64,000 bases of DNA from Saccharomycodes ludwigii (taxonomy: Eukaryota; Ascomycota; Saccharomycetes; Saccharomycodales; Saccharomycodaceae), in assembly GCF_020623625.1 (NCBI RefSeq), contig NC_060205.1, forward strand, positions 303,501 through 367,500. Reading direction: 5' to 3'. Under the pieces are notes generated by a model, which saw only the letters and a list, made by a program, of their open reading frames with translations, was not told where the DNA came from and searched no databases. Positions 19,898-30,709 of the stretch are shown here, one piece after another. The translations under genes were made by a program, and so were the position numbers. Each line of letters starts with the position of its first letter. The first letter of the stretch is position 1.

Positions 19898-19907
19898 TAG
19901 CCGCCAA
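19898..19907 (+). promoter_or_regulatory. URS1-type Ume6 site
   Basis: TAGCCGCCAA matches the URS1 core TAGCCGCCGA at nine of ten positions. It lies about 105 bp upstream of the minus-strand ATG at 19794, the usual distance for early meiotic genes. In S. cerevisiae, Ume6 represses through this site in mitosis and activates with Ime1 in meiosis. Confidence 0.6.
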
Positions 19908-20047
19908 ACTTAAAACCCTTTCTCAGTATTAAAGCCTTAGCAAAAAAAAAAAAAAAAAAAAAAAGAAAAAGTTTTCAATCGAAGTACCTGCGTTCATTAT
20001 ACCAGTCCGAAGATTTTGATTCGGATTTGAGCAAATAATCAAACGAA

Positions 20048-20053
20048 ACGCGT
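20048..20053. promoter_or_regulatory. MCB element upstream of RTT107
   Basis: ACGCGT in the context GAAACGCGTAAA is a perfect MluI cell-cycle box, 200 bp before the RTT107 ATG. MBF (Mbp1-Swi6) drives G1/S transcription through this site in S. cerevisiae, which fits a replication-repair gene. Confidence 0.5.
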
Positions 20054-20252
20054 AAATTTTATTATTTATTTATTTTTTTTATTTTCTTTTTTATTTTCAT
20101 TTTTTTGTTCTAATATTAAAATATCATTACTTGGTGACTGAAAATAACACTTGTTTACAAATACACCTAACGTTAATATTGAAATGAAATGAAAATAAGA
20201 ATTAAGAAAGCTATAATAATAACTACGTGTAATAACAACTGAAGTTCATCAG

Positions 20253-21825
20253 ATGATCAACCAGATTAAGGGCTGCGATACCATATTCCAAGGTTTAGAA
20301 TTTTTAATTATAAATGATCATTCATATTCGATTGAAGAAATACTAATACCAGTTTTTATTAAGACTGGATTAACCAAATATAAAATAATAGATATTGTTG
20401 GCTCGGCTGACAAAAATGAAAACAAAGATTTCCCAAAAACTTCCGAACAATTCATTTCCCAATATGGTGGCAATATAAGTTGTATTATCTCACCACATAC
20501 TAATTTCCCCTTCTACAAACTAGCTACATGCCAATTGTTAATACCAGTGGCGAAACCAGAATGGTGTAAATCATGTGAATTAACAAAAAAATTTTTAAGA
20601 CCTATTGGATATTCACCAGATCCAATCCATATTTTAAAAAATACGCAGATCTATGTATCTCATCAAGCCTTTAATAATCACGAGAGTTTTCTTATACAAA
20701 TAATTATCAACTATTTAGGTGGGTTTACCATTGATTTTTTGTCCACTAGAGTCACTCATATCATTGCATTAAATGAAAATGATCCTTCGATCATGGCTGT
20801 TGAAACTACAAAAAGAGACACAAACACTAAAAATAATATTATCAGTAATATAAAGTATGTCTACCCCACATGGCTTCTACATTGCTTTAAATCTTTACAA
20901 TTGGTTGACGAGGAGCAACATTTAATAAAAATAAAAGATATTTCTGGTAGCATGGATATCGATGATGTGAGCGATAATAGTGTAAATACCAATTCTATTT
21001 TCGCGGTCCCAGAAAAATGTTGGACTATTATTGATAATTTAGAGTATAATTTTGAATCCTCAATATTCGAGCGACAAGCTTTTAAAATTTCTTTTGATTT
21101 GCAGTTACATCCACAATTTTATAAGTTTTTTAAAAAATTACTAACACATTGTGGTGGAATTGTTTCTGATAACCATAAATTTCACGATTGTTACATTGGG
21201 TATTCCACTTTTGCTAAGGATTATCCACAAAACGATCAACAAGAATACTCTAATATTGGAAATATATGGTGGATATTTTATATGTTAAAAATAAATGAGT
21301 TCAGACCACCAACAGATAATTTATTATATCAGCCATTTAAACCGATATCTAACACTTTTGACAAAAAAGTTGTCGCTTGCTATTCGAACTACATAGGACA
21401 ACAAAGATTTTATCTATCTATGCTAGTCAACGTAATGCAGGGAGAAATTACAGGTGATTTTTCTAGAAAAAATACTGTTTTAATATCTAGGCTACCAGTT
21501 GGGTTGAAATATGAAACAGCAAGAAGTGAGACCTGGAATATTCCCGTAGTTAATCATTATTGGCTAGAAAAATCCTATTTATGTGGTGAATTTTTGCAAT
21601 ACGATTCTGATCCATATTTCCGAAAAATTCCATTAGAAGTCGGGGATGCTGGTATTGGGAATTCTGTGTATCCAGGACAATTAGGGGCAAAACCTTGTTG
21701 GGATTCTATTAGTAACGATGATTCTACTTTTGAAAACGCTAGCACCAATACAGGATTACCTTTACCAGAGGTAGTCTCATTAGATAATAATAGTGATAAT
21801 GATAATAATAGTGATAAGAATAATG

Positions 21826-21871
<46 letters not shown>

Positions 21872-23501
21872 TAATAATGATAATAATAATAATAATAATA
21901 ATGGTAATGATAATAATAATAATGATAATAATAATAATAGTAATAATAATAATAGTAATAATATTAATGATAACAGCATGGAAGATATAGCTGTTGATAA
22001 AAAAAACGAAACTTATAACTCTGAAAATAAGTTTGTTGATACCGCTGCCTATAATGAAATTAGAAGCAAAAAAGATACAGAAAATTCGGATACAAAGGAA
22101 ATATTCACAAAAGACGAAATCAAGGTTGAAGAGGGTCAACAAAGAGATTTAGTAAATATAGAGGATAAAGCATTGCCGAATAATGCTGAAACTTTTGATT
22201 TAACTGTTCCAACCCTTGAGTCCACCAATGATTTCAACGTAAGTGGCCATGTAACATTACTAAAACAGATACAAACGCCACCAACAAATTCAACTAATGC
22301 TGTACAGCCAACAGATAAACAAGCCATTATTACCACCTCCGTACCGTCCTCGTCACCGATCTCTGTGGAAGTGACTTCATCTTCTCGCAAAGCAAAAACA
22401 AAGGCATTTCAAAAATTACATACGGATATTGAAAATTTAAATGCATTTCAGAAGCAAATGTCTTACTCCAGCGGTAATAGTGCTCATAATAAAGGCGGAA
22501 TGACAGCAGGCAACAAAAGAAAGGCATCTGATGTTTTATTATTAACGCCTCACGAGAAGGAAGAAAGAGATAATTTGCATAAAAAATTGAAAAGCATAGA
22601 AAACATGTTAACTGAAAATAAAATTGGTGTATCAGGCGAAAAACAGTATTTGACTAATGGTACCAAGAAAAATGGCAAAAAAATATATGATATAAAAGCA
22701 TTAGTTACCGGTACTAAAAAAGATAAACACGTCAGTGATCTGGAAATACAAATGCTGCAGAAAATAGGCATAGAAATAATTGATGATATAGATACCAATG
22801 ACAGTAGTGTTTGCAATAAAAAGTTAAATGCCATAATTGCACCTAAAAAACTAAGGACTGCTAAGTTTTTGAAAAGTTTTGGATTTCAACCATTAAAATA
22901 TTGCCTATTACCACAGTTTATCAATAAAGTTTTGGAAATACTTGAAAGGAGTTCGCTTCCACAGATTCTTAATGGAGATATTGAACAAAATGTCATAATT
23001 TTCCCTAAACCTGAAGACTATTTTATACCTGAGATGGATATGGATTTAATTAGGGAAAAAACAGCTTTGAAAAATCATAAGATATTTGAGAGATGTAATT
23101 TTATAAATGTCCATATCTCACAGGATATCCCAGGTGGTGTAAATACGATAGGAAATATTTTGAAAAACAATGGTGTACAACAAGTCAAACCGGTAACTAA
23201 TGTGTCAAATAATAAGACTAAGTTTAAAGATTTAATTAAAAACATTAAAATGTTTGAAACTGGAAATACTGGTACCAAAAACAGGAAGTTGGTTATGAGT
23301 AAAGACGCTGATGAATATGTACCTGATTATATTTTTATTGTAACCAAGTCATCACAGGCGAAATATTATAGTAAATTATGTCGTAATGATGGTAATAAAA
23401 ATAACAAGGTGTTAATAGTCGAGTGGAATTGGTGTGTAAAAGCTATTTTCGATCTAGACGTTGATTATAATGAACCAGAGTTTGTTATCATAAAACGTTG
23501 A
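20253..23501 (+). CDS. RTT107: Rtt107-like multi-BRCT repair scaffold
   Basis: 1082 residues, close to 1070 in S. cerevisiae. The N-terminal half reads as four BRCT-type modules at about 1-115, 120-230, 255-355 and 365-455. Recognisable pieces include GGFTIDFLSTRVTHIIAL, YPTWLLHCFKSLQL and VVNHYWLEKSYLCGEF. A linker with Asn/Asp runs (about 510-575) follows. A C-terminal BRCT pair (about 810-1080) is recognisable from the final VLIVEWNWCVKAIFD. Rtt107 binds gamma-H2A through its C-terminal BRCT pair and recruits Slx4, Smc5/6 and Rtt101 partners to stalled forks. The Asn linker is coded mainly by AAT repeats and should vary in length. Confidence 0.9.
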
Positions 23502-24717
23502 GCATTTATATGATGAAGCATTACATATTTATATATAATACTGATATCTGATGGATTCTTATTTTTTATAATTTAATATTATATTAATTCATTTATTATA
23601 GAAAAACCACTTCTGTTAGGACTAAATATGTTGTAATTATTTTTACTTTTTTTTTTTTTTTTTTTTTTTGAGACAGTATTTTGTATTGTTTACACGCAAT
23701 AAGCTGGTGAAATATTTTATCTTTTTTTCCTGTGATATCTTTTGGTTTTTCTGCTTGCAAAAATGATCTACATGGTTAAGCCGAACACCAGTTCATAGGG
23801 AGAGATAACTATATTTAACCATTTGCAAAAAGATAGTGCAAACTCATAAGCTATCCAGCTTTTAAAATATTTATCTAGAATTGGTTACAGTTAGTAAAAG
23901 GTAAAATGTCATTTAGATGATTATCGAGGAAATATCAATCTGCTGGGCCGGGTATATAGGGCGATTGTATTTTTGGTTTTATTTTTGGTTTTATTTTTGG
24001 TTTTATTTTTGGTTTTATTTTTGGTTTTATTTTTGGTTTTATTTTTGTACTTTTTATTTTTAAAAGAATTGCACAGTAAAACTACCAGTGTTTTGAGTGC
24101 GAGACACAAATACTTATATTTAGAAACGCTTATTATCAAGTTATGTTATGATTATTGCCAAACTGTTCTCTATTTATTTATTGAGAATTATTAAGAATTA
24201 TTATCAGGTTGCGGTTAGAAGGGTCTTATTTAATTAAACATGATAGAAAATAGAGTGCATTATAGTTTTGTTGTCTCTTGTCAACAATCGCGTACAAAGC
24301 TTAGGTTTTAAGATCCCGAAAATATTTCAAATTTTTTTTTCTTTTTCTTTTTTCTTTTTTTCTTTTTCTTTTCCTTTTTTATTCTTTTACAACAAAGAAC
24401 AGTTATTTTCACCACCTTTTCCTTTTTGGGTTGTTGTTTATTTGTCTTGCTATTACCCTTTATAATTTTAATTTAGCTTTTTTTTTTTCCTTTTTTCTTT
24501 CTTTCTTTCTTGCTTTCTTTCTTTCCTTTTATCTTCTTGTTTCTTTCTTCCTAGAGATCATCGGTGTTATGTATAGACAAGAGAAGGTCCATTTTAATTA
24601 TCATCTTTAAACATAATCTCAATTGTACACCACAAAGAAGCAGCAAATATCTCTTGTAATAAAATATACTAGCAAAGAGACTATATAATATTAGAAACAC
24701 GCAAATAAATTAAAGTT
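23502..24717. other. RTT107-KEL1 intergenic region
   Basis: 1216 bp between two plus-strand genes. It contains a T run near 23646-23669, a six-unit 12-bp minisatellite at about 23965-24036 and long pyrimidine tracts at 24326-24545. In S. cerevisiae LAM1, LIN1 and REC104 lie between RTT107 and KEL1; none is seen here. I see no tRNA-like B box. Confidence 0.5.
23965..24036. repeat. 12-bp minisatellite, six units
   Basis: The unit TTTTATTTTTGG recurs with exact 12-bp spacing (GG at 23975, 23987, 23999, 24011, 24023 and 24035), with a degenerate seventh unit after it. Both strands give open low-complexity frames, which are a side effect of the period being divisible by three. Confidence 0.9.
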
Positions 24718-27700
24718 ATGGCACCCTTTAAGTTTGGCGGTAAAAAAAAATCACATTTTGCACAATTTGCAAGTAATTTAGTAGATGGACATCACAGCAA
24801 TAACAATAATGAAAGTGATCTGAATAATGAGCACAATTTTAATAATAATAACACCACCAGTTTTACTAAAAATAATAATACAAGTACATCTAACACCAAC
24901 AACAATGCAAGTGGTGGCCTGAATGTTATTCGATCGGGGTTCAGAAAAGTTTCTGGAGGCAGTGGGGGTACTACTAATACTAGTGCTGCTGCTGTTCCAG
25001 GTAGCTTTACCAGCCCTGCTACTACCACTACTAGTGGTAATAACAATAAAAAACATAACGGTGCTAAACCAAATGTTACCCCCCTGAATTCAACACCGAT
25101 TATGAATAATAATAATAATAACAAAAATGCTATAAACACCACTAATAGCCCTCCGGCAATTCCTGATATGACACAACAACCGTATGCCTCCAATATAAAT
25201 AAAAATAACAAAAACAACAAGAAGAACATCTCTATTGCTTCTTCAAAGCTAACAGAAAGATCACCATTTTATCAAAAAGCGGTAAACGGTAACAATAACA
25301 ACCTAGCTTATAATAGCGATAATATTCCTGCACAAAGAAACATCTCATTAACCTCATCCAATTCTTCTACTAGCAATAGCAATACACACTCAACGTACAC
25401 ACCATGGTCTAGAGTCAAATTAGGTGTTTCTCCATTTCCTAGGTATAGACACGTTGCTTCAACCATGATAGTTAATGATGAGATCTATGTTATTGGAGGT
25501 TTACATGATCAAAGTGTGTATGGTGATACTTGGATATTAACTGCACACCATACAGACGGGAACAACACTTACACTAGTTTTACCAGTAATACAGTAGATA
25601 TAAGCGATACTACTCCACCACCCAGAGTTGGGCATGCAGCCACTTTATGTGGGAACGCTTTTGTTATATTTGGTGGAGATACTCATAAAACAAACGATAA
25701 AGGAATGATGGACGATGATATCTATTTATTTAATATTAATTCTAATAAATGGACCATTCCTCACCCAGTTGGTCCCAGACCCTTGGGTAGATACGGCCAT
25801 AAAATTTGTGTTATCGTGGGTACGCCTAATACCCAAATGAAAACTAAACTATATGTTTTTGGTGGTCAATTTGATGACACATATTTCAATGACTTGTGCG
25901 TTTTTGACTTGTCCTCCTTTAGAAGGCCCGACTCTCATTGGGAATTTTTAAAGCCACAGGCCACAGGTTCCTCCAGCGGGTTTATTCCACCACCAATCAC
26001 CAATCATACCATGGTTACATACGACCACAAGTTATGGGTTTTTGGCGGTGATACAGCTCAAGGACTTTTAAATGAAGTTTTTATGTATGATCCCTTTGCG
26101 AATACTTGGGAACTGGTTAATACAAAACACGATTCAGATTCAAAACCACCACCCTTGCAAGAACATGCTGCTGTTATGTATAAAGATTTGATGTGCATTG
26201 TTGGCGGTAAAGATGAAAACGATGTTTATTCCAACGATGTTTATTTCTTGAATATGAACACTTTTACGTGGTTCAAATTACCTAAATTTCTAAGAAATAT
26301 TCCTCAACCAAGGAGTGGGCATTCAATTACTGTTTTGAAAAACAATAAGTTATTAATTATGGGTGGTGATAAATTTGATTATGCTAATGTAGGAGAGAAC
26401 AATTACCATAGTAGTGATCATGATTTGGGTGTTGGGACTTTGCTATATATTTTGGATTTGAGCAAATTGTCTGAATGGTGTCCTGGTGTATTTAATACGA
26501 GCAATGTCAATACTACAGCTAGTACCCTTAACAGTGTTAATAATGATAGTACGAACAATATCAATAATAATAATAATAATAAGAATGGTGGTAATAATGG
26601 TGGTAATAGTAGTAGTAACAATGGTACTGATATTGCTATTGCTACTGCAACTAATAATGTACCCACTGTTGGTGTAAATGTTAGCACGCCTATTGCCTCA
26701 CCGGAAGTTGTTCAAGGCGATATACTAACACCACAACAAAAGAAAAAGATTGATGAAAACAATACAAATGCTGGAAGTACCATTATACCGGTTTTGAATG
26801 CTGCTACTAGTACGCCAGTCAAAACGAACTTGGATGATAATATTATTAACGGTAGTAACAAGAGTAATGCTAATAACGAAAGAACTCCTATTAATCAAAT
26901 AATTAACAACCAAACTCCGACTGGTTCCACTGCTAGTGGCACCAATACTCCCTTAGACACACCAAATGGCGTTGTTCATGATAATAATGATAGTACTATC
27001 AAAAGTGCCCCAAATGCTACTAATACTAATAATCAACAGGAAGATACAATCAGTGTTGATAATAGTAGCAAAACTAATAGTGGTATATTATTAACCAACG
27101 AAAAATCCAGAGGTACCAGCGACTTTTTTGACACATATAATGATGATACGAGTACTGTGACGAGTGGACGTAATAGCAGTAACTTAAGGACGTCACAATT
27201 GCAACTTGATACGTCTGGATCAGGCGTTTCCACTGTTATTGCAAACAATAACAACAGTACTAACAAAATTGTGGGCAACATTAACACTGATGTTAGTAAT
27301 GCTTCATCTAATAAAGGTACCGAACAAGAAAATGATGTTGGCTTAAAAAAAGAAGAACAAGAGGATGGTGAAGAAGAAAAAGAAAAAGAAAAAGAGAAAG
27401 AAAAAGAAAAAGAAAAAGAAAAAGAAGAAACAATGTTTTCTAAGACTAAGACTACTATAAAACCAAGGGCAACAGATGAACAAGAAGAAGAAAAAGAAGA
27501 GGAAGAAGAAGAAGAAGAAGAAACCACAGAAACAACAGGAGAAGATGGGCATATGACCCCTTCTTCTTTATCTGCAATAACTGAATTACAAACAGCAACA
27601 CTGGGTAACTCGCCCTCTAAAGGACAAGTGCGTAAAGAATCCTGGTCTAGTCCAATGACAGTTGCCATGCCAACTACCCCGAATATTAATACCACAGCCT

Positions 27701-28671
27701 CCGTCACTACTCTTACTCCTATTAAAGAGAACAGTACTGTTGGGATTGTTCAGAAAGAAAACGGTATTGATAATAAATTTTTGGCTGAAATAGTCGAAGA
27801 ATTACAACAATTGAAGCTGGAAACAAAACAAAGTGCTAAGTTGGCTAGCGATAAAATCAAGCAATTGGAATTTGAAAACCAACAGTTAAAATCCAACCCA
27901 TCTCACAACAACATTTCTTCTGAGGACACTGCTGTGCTGGTTGAGCAAATTGCCACTTTAAAGAAAATTGTAGATGACCAGAGTCAATTACTGATACGTA
28001 AAAATGAGGAAATGCTAGAAATTAGACATTCTAACGAATTGTTGGAAACTGATTATGAAGAGTTGCAACGTAAGAATGAATTGCTGAATAATGAACTCTT
28101 AGATGTTAAGAAATTTGAATCTAATTGGAATAATCAAGTTGCAGATTATTCTTTGAAATTAGATTCTTTATTAATTTCCTGGAATTTAAACGATGTCTGC
28201 GAAAATTTAAAACAGGCTAACAAAAATTTACAGCTGGAAAATGAAACTTTAGGTACTCAATTGACTAGATCCTCACAAGAGTTAAATAATTATAAGCAAA
28301 GTTATCAAAACAGTTTAAATAGTGTTGAGAGTACTAGTAAAGCATTAACTTTAAGTCAACAGGAAATGTATAAATTGAAAGAGGAAAATAAAAGATTAAA
28401 GGAGCAAATAGAGGAGTATGAATTTGATGGCGGTAATATCAACAATGGTGATAGAATAGGAAATGGAGATACTTCAGTCCAAGAAGATTCTGATTTCACC
28501 AACACAAGCATGAGTAGTTTAAACAACAGCAACAACACCGGTAAGGGAAATGCTTTGAAATTAAAAGTCAGAGACTTAAAGGCTGAATTGTTTATTATAA
28601 AGCAGGAAAGAGATACTTTAAAGGAGGATGTTATGAATTTGAAGAAACAATTGTTAACCATGGATGACTGA
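24718..28671 (+). CDS. KEL1: Kelch-repeat polarity protein Kel1/Kel2
   Basis: 1317 residues (Kel1 is 1164 in S. cerevisiae). The N-terminal 230 residues are Asn/Thr-rich. A six-blade kelch propeller follows at about 230-590, with [59 protein letters not shown] and [20 protein letters not shown]. Then comes a low-complexity linker with KE and EEE runs (about 880-940) and a coiled coil at about 1020-1310. Kel1 acts in cell fusion, morphology and mitotic exit with Kel2, Lte1 and Bud14. As one gene stands for both ohnologues in this order, it is the pre-duplication form. The position fits both YHR158C and YGR238C. Confidence 0.93.
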   Translation: MAPFKFGGKKKSHFAQFASNLVDGHHSNNNNESDLNNEHNFNNNNTTSFTKNNNTSTSNTNNNASGGLNVIRSGFRKVSGGSGGTTNTSAAAVPGSFTSPATTTTSGNNNKKHNGAKPNVTPLNSTPIMNNNNNNKNAINTTNSPPAIPDMTQQPYASNINKNNKNNKKNISIASSKLTERSPFYQKAVNGNNNNLAYNSDNIPAQRNISLTSSNSSTSNSNTHSTYTPWSRVKLGVSPFPRYRHVASTMIVNDEIYVIGGLHDQSVYGDTWILTAHHTDGNNTYTSFTSNTVDISDTTPPPRVGHAATLCGNAFVIFGGDTHKTNDKGMMDDDIYLFNINSNKWTIPHPVGPRPLGRYGHKICVIVGTPNTQMKTKLYVFGGQFDDTYFNDLCVFDLSSFRRPDSHWEFLKPQATGSSSGFIPPPITNHTMVTYDHKLWVFGGDTAQGLLNEVFMYDPFANTWELVNTKHDSDSKPPPLQEHAAVMYKDLMCIVGGKDENDVYSNDVYFLNMNTFTWFKLPKFLRNIPQPRSGHSITVLKNNKLLIMGGDKFDYANVGENNYHSSDHDLGVGTLLYILDLSKLSEWCPGVFNTSNVNTTASTLNSVNNDSTNNINNNNNNKNGGNNGGNSSSNNGTDIAIATATNNVPTVGVNVSTPIASPEVVQGDILTPQQKKKIDENNTNAGSTIIPVLNAATSTPVKTNLDDNIINGSNKSNANNERTPINQIINNQTPTGSTASGTNTPLDTPNGVVHDNNDSTIKSAPNATNTNNQQEDTISVDNSSKTNSGILLTNEKSRGTSDFFDTYNDDTSTVTSGRNSSNLRTSQLQLDTSGSGVSTVIANNNNSTNKIVGNINTDVSNASSNKGTEQENDVGLKKEEQEDGEEEKEKEKEKEKEKEKEKEETMFSKTKTTIKPRATDEQEEEKEEEEEEEEETTETTGEDGHMTPSSLSAITELQTATLGNSPSKGQVRKESWSSPMTVAMPTTPNINTTASVTTLTPIKENSTVGIVQKENGIDNKFLAEIVEELQQLKLETKQSAKLASDKIKQLEFENQQLKSNPSHNNISSEDTAVLVEQIATLKKIVDDQSQLLIRKNEEMLEIRHSNELLETDYEELQRKNELLNNELLDVKKFESNWNNQVADYSLKLDSLLISWNLNDVCENLKQANKNLQLENETLGTQLTRSSQELNNYKQSYQNSLNSVESTSKALTLSQQEMYKLKEENKRLKEQIEEYEFDGGNINNGDRIGNGDTSVQEDSDFTNTSMSSLNNSNNTGKGNALKLKVRDLKAELFIIKQERDTLKEDVMNLKKQLLTMDD

Positions 28672-28718
28672 ATTAATAATAATATATTTTATTGTATAAT
28701 AGCATAATATAAATAAAT

Positions 28719-28754
<36 letters not shown>

Positions 28755-28838
28755 AAAACTGTGTAATAATATAATAAACCATAACCTGTAGCGGAATAAG
28801 TATAGAACTTGTGAAATTATACATAGTTATGCATTTAT

Positions 28839-29312
28839 TTAGAGATCTGAAGAAATTATACATTGTTGGTGAACTTGTAAATCTTCGTTACAACAGTTGT
28901 TGCCATCAAGATTATGATCCGTATTGTTATTGTTAAAACTGCTACTTAGCACAGTAGTTTCATCAAAATAATCATCGTGCTGTGATACATCATCTGAAAA
29001 CAAAACCATTTGCAAAGTGTTGTCTTCATCATTATGGGTATCGATGGTGCCACTAGTATTGACTGAGGTTGAAGTTGAGTTATACTTAACATGTTTCGAA
29101 TAATTTAAACTATTCAAAATTTGTAATTTTTTTTTATAATATTCTATTTCATCAAGAGATTTACATATTAGATTAGCAGTATTTTCATCAATACTACACG
29201 TATCATCGTAATAAATACCAAAATGTTTAGATAATTTATCCATAGTTACTATTTTTAAATCTATGGAGGTGTTGTTGGTTGTAATACCATGGACATCATT
29301 GTTCACACACAT
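28839..29312 (-). CDS. Small protein of unknown function; possible REC104 by position
   Basis: 157 residues, acidic and Asn/Ser/Thr-rich, with one helical stretch at about 24-70 (MDKLSKHFGIYYDDT, then NLICKSLDEIEYYKKKLQIL). I do not recognise it by sequence. It is convergent with KEL1, as REC104 (YHR157W) is with KEL1 in S. cerevisiae, and it has a strong URS1 core TAGCCGCCGG about 172 bp upstream of its first ATG. Rec104 is a meiosis-specific partner of Rec102 in Spo11 break formation and evolves very fast. The second Met (residue 24) could be the true start. Confidence 0.45.
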   Translation of the reverse strand: MCVNNDVHGITTNNTSIDLKIVTMDKLSKHFGIYYDDTCSIDENTANLICKSLDEIEYYKKKLQILNSLNYSKHVKYNSTSTSVNTSGTIDTHNDEDNTLQMVLFSDDVSQHDDYFDETTVLSSSFNNNNTDHNLDGNNCCNEDLQVHQQCIISSDL

Positions 29313-29971
29313 CTGTTACCAGTATTGAAGGAGATACAATTATTATGCGGGATTTAGTTATTTTATTCTTAAGATAGTTGTACAAAGAAACAAGATATAT
29401 GTTGTTGACATCACGGTTATTAAAATTTGGTGAATTTTTTTTATTGTAAAAGTTAGCATTCAGTAATAATAAGCGTAGAAATATAGCCGCCGGCTCAATG
29501 TTAATGGGAAATGAGCATAATTAATGAAGTAGTATAAGAGGATTTTAGCTATGGAAATAGAATTATTTTTTATACGAAACAGCAAATTGTAGGGAGTTGG
29601 AAAGGGGGGGGGGGGAGGCAAAGAAAAAGGGGCAGAGAGAAGTGGTATAAAGTGGGATAAAAAAATAAAAAATAATATGTGCCGTATTAGGGAGAGGGTT
29701 CAATTGTAATCAAATTAAATAGTCTAGTCATGTGCGGGGAAAGTGACAAACTATTTAATATTGAAAAAAAAATAAAATAAAATTAAATAAAATAAAATAA
29801 AATAAAATAAAAGAGAGAGAGAGAAAAAGTTCACCTTTATTATTTTTTCTTTTCTTTTTTTTATATTTATCCTGTTTTTTTTTTTTGGTTTTCATTCAGA
29901 TATTGCCAAACAAAATAATTTTTAATATATTAAAAATTACCACTGTAAAAGTATAACACAATTAAAACACT
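29313..29971. promoter_or_regulatory. Divergent intergenic region with URS1, G12 tract and STREs
   Basis: 659 bp between divergent genes. It contains the URS1 core at 29484-29494, a run of 12 G at 29604-29615, AGGGG stress-element cores at 29603-29607 and 29628-29632, and an AAAAT microsatellite at about 29765-29811. The URS1 sits on the side of the minus-strand gene, the AGGGG sites toward the YGR237C-like gene. Confidence 0.55.
29484..29494 (+). promoter_or_regulatory. URS1-type Ume6 site
   Basis: TAGCCGCCGGC contains the full URS1 core TAGCCGCCG. It lies about 172 bp upstream of the ATG at 29312 (minus strand), and about 240 bp upstream if the second Met is used. It supports a meiotic role for that gene; the other flanking gene is nearly 480 bp away. 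Confidence 0.6.
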
Positions 29972-30661
29972 ATGTCAGGTAGTAATGCTACTAATATACT
30001 ACCGCCTATTTCATCCATATCTGCCAAAACTGCTGACCCCGATATTATACCAGTGGTTAACCATGTATCCTTTGATGATTTAATACCAACCCTAACAGAT
30101 GATCAAGCTAATTTGTTATTGAAAAGTCAACAACAGTATAGCCTCAAAAATATCCCGCTATCTCACCCTTTTCTGCATGTTCCACCACAAAATAATCCAT
30201 TTTATTATGCCAAAAAAAATAGACGATGGAGTAGCGGTAGTGTTGATTCTGTAGGGACACCATTGGTTAAAAGTAAAAGTAGCATACCCAACAGTACTGG
30301 AAGTTCCAATAATAATGGTAAAAGTGTTAAGAATCACAGTAGTGACCAACTTAAAGAGCACAAGAGTAGCAACAGTAACAGATTTGATGATGATTTTGGA
30401 TACGCACCCACCAGAAGTATTACACATAATATAGCAGATGGGTTTTATTATTTTTCTGGGAATGGCAATACTTATAATAATAAGGGCGCCGCTGATTTGG
30501 GTTTGAATAAAATCAGTGGAGGTAAAAGAATTAATAAGCATAGCGGAACTCATAGTTTTAGTGATAGTTATGATAGTTCCGACAATTCTGATCCAAGTAG
30601 CAACAGTATATCTTTAATATCAGATGATGATGATAATGACGATGATGATGACGATGATGAC

Positions 30662-30709
<48 letters not shown>

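Larger units (their letters stand above)
19795..20252. promoter_or_regulatory. Bidirectional promoter between SPO16-like gene and RTT107
   Basis: 458 bp separate the two divergent ATGs. The half next to the SPO16-like gene carries a URS1 core (19898-19907) and the half next to RTT107 carries an MCB (20048-20053). An A run of about 22 at 19941-19962 lies between them. The split suggests meiotic control on one side and G1/S control on the other (inference). Confidence 0.55.

Noticed and set aside
21575-22142. Leu/Ile-rich antisense frames opposite RTT107
   Set aside because: They are read-outs of AAT/ATT repeats that code Asn on the sense strand; similar shadows occur opposite PPR1, KEL1 and TDA11.
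23760-23830. GC-richer patch checked as a possible tRNA gene
   Set aside because: No GGTTCGANTCC-type B box and no acceptor pairing was found, here or in the other spacers.
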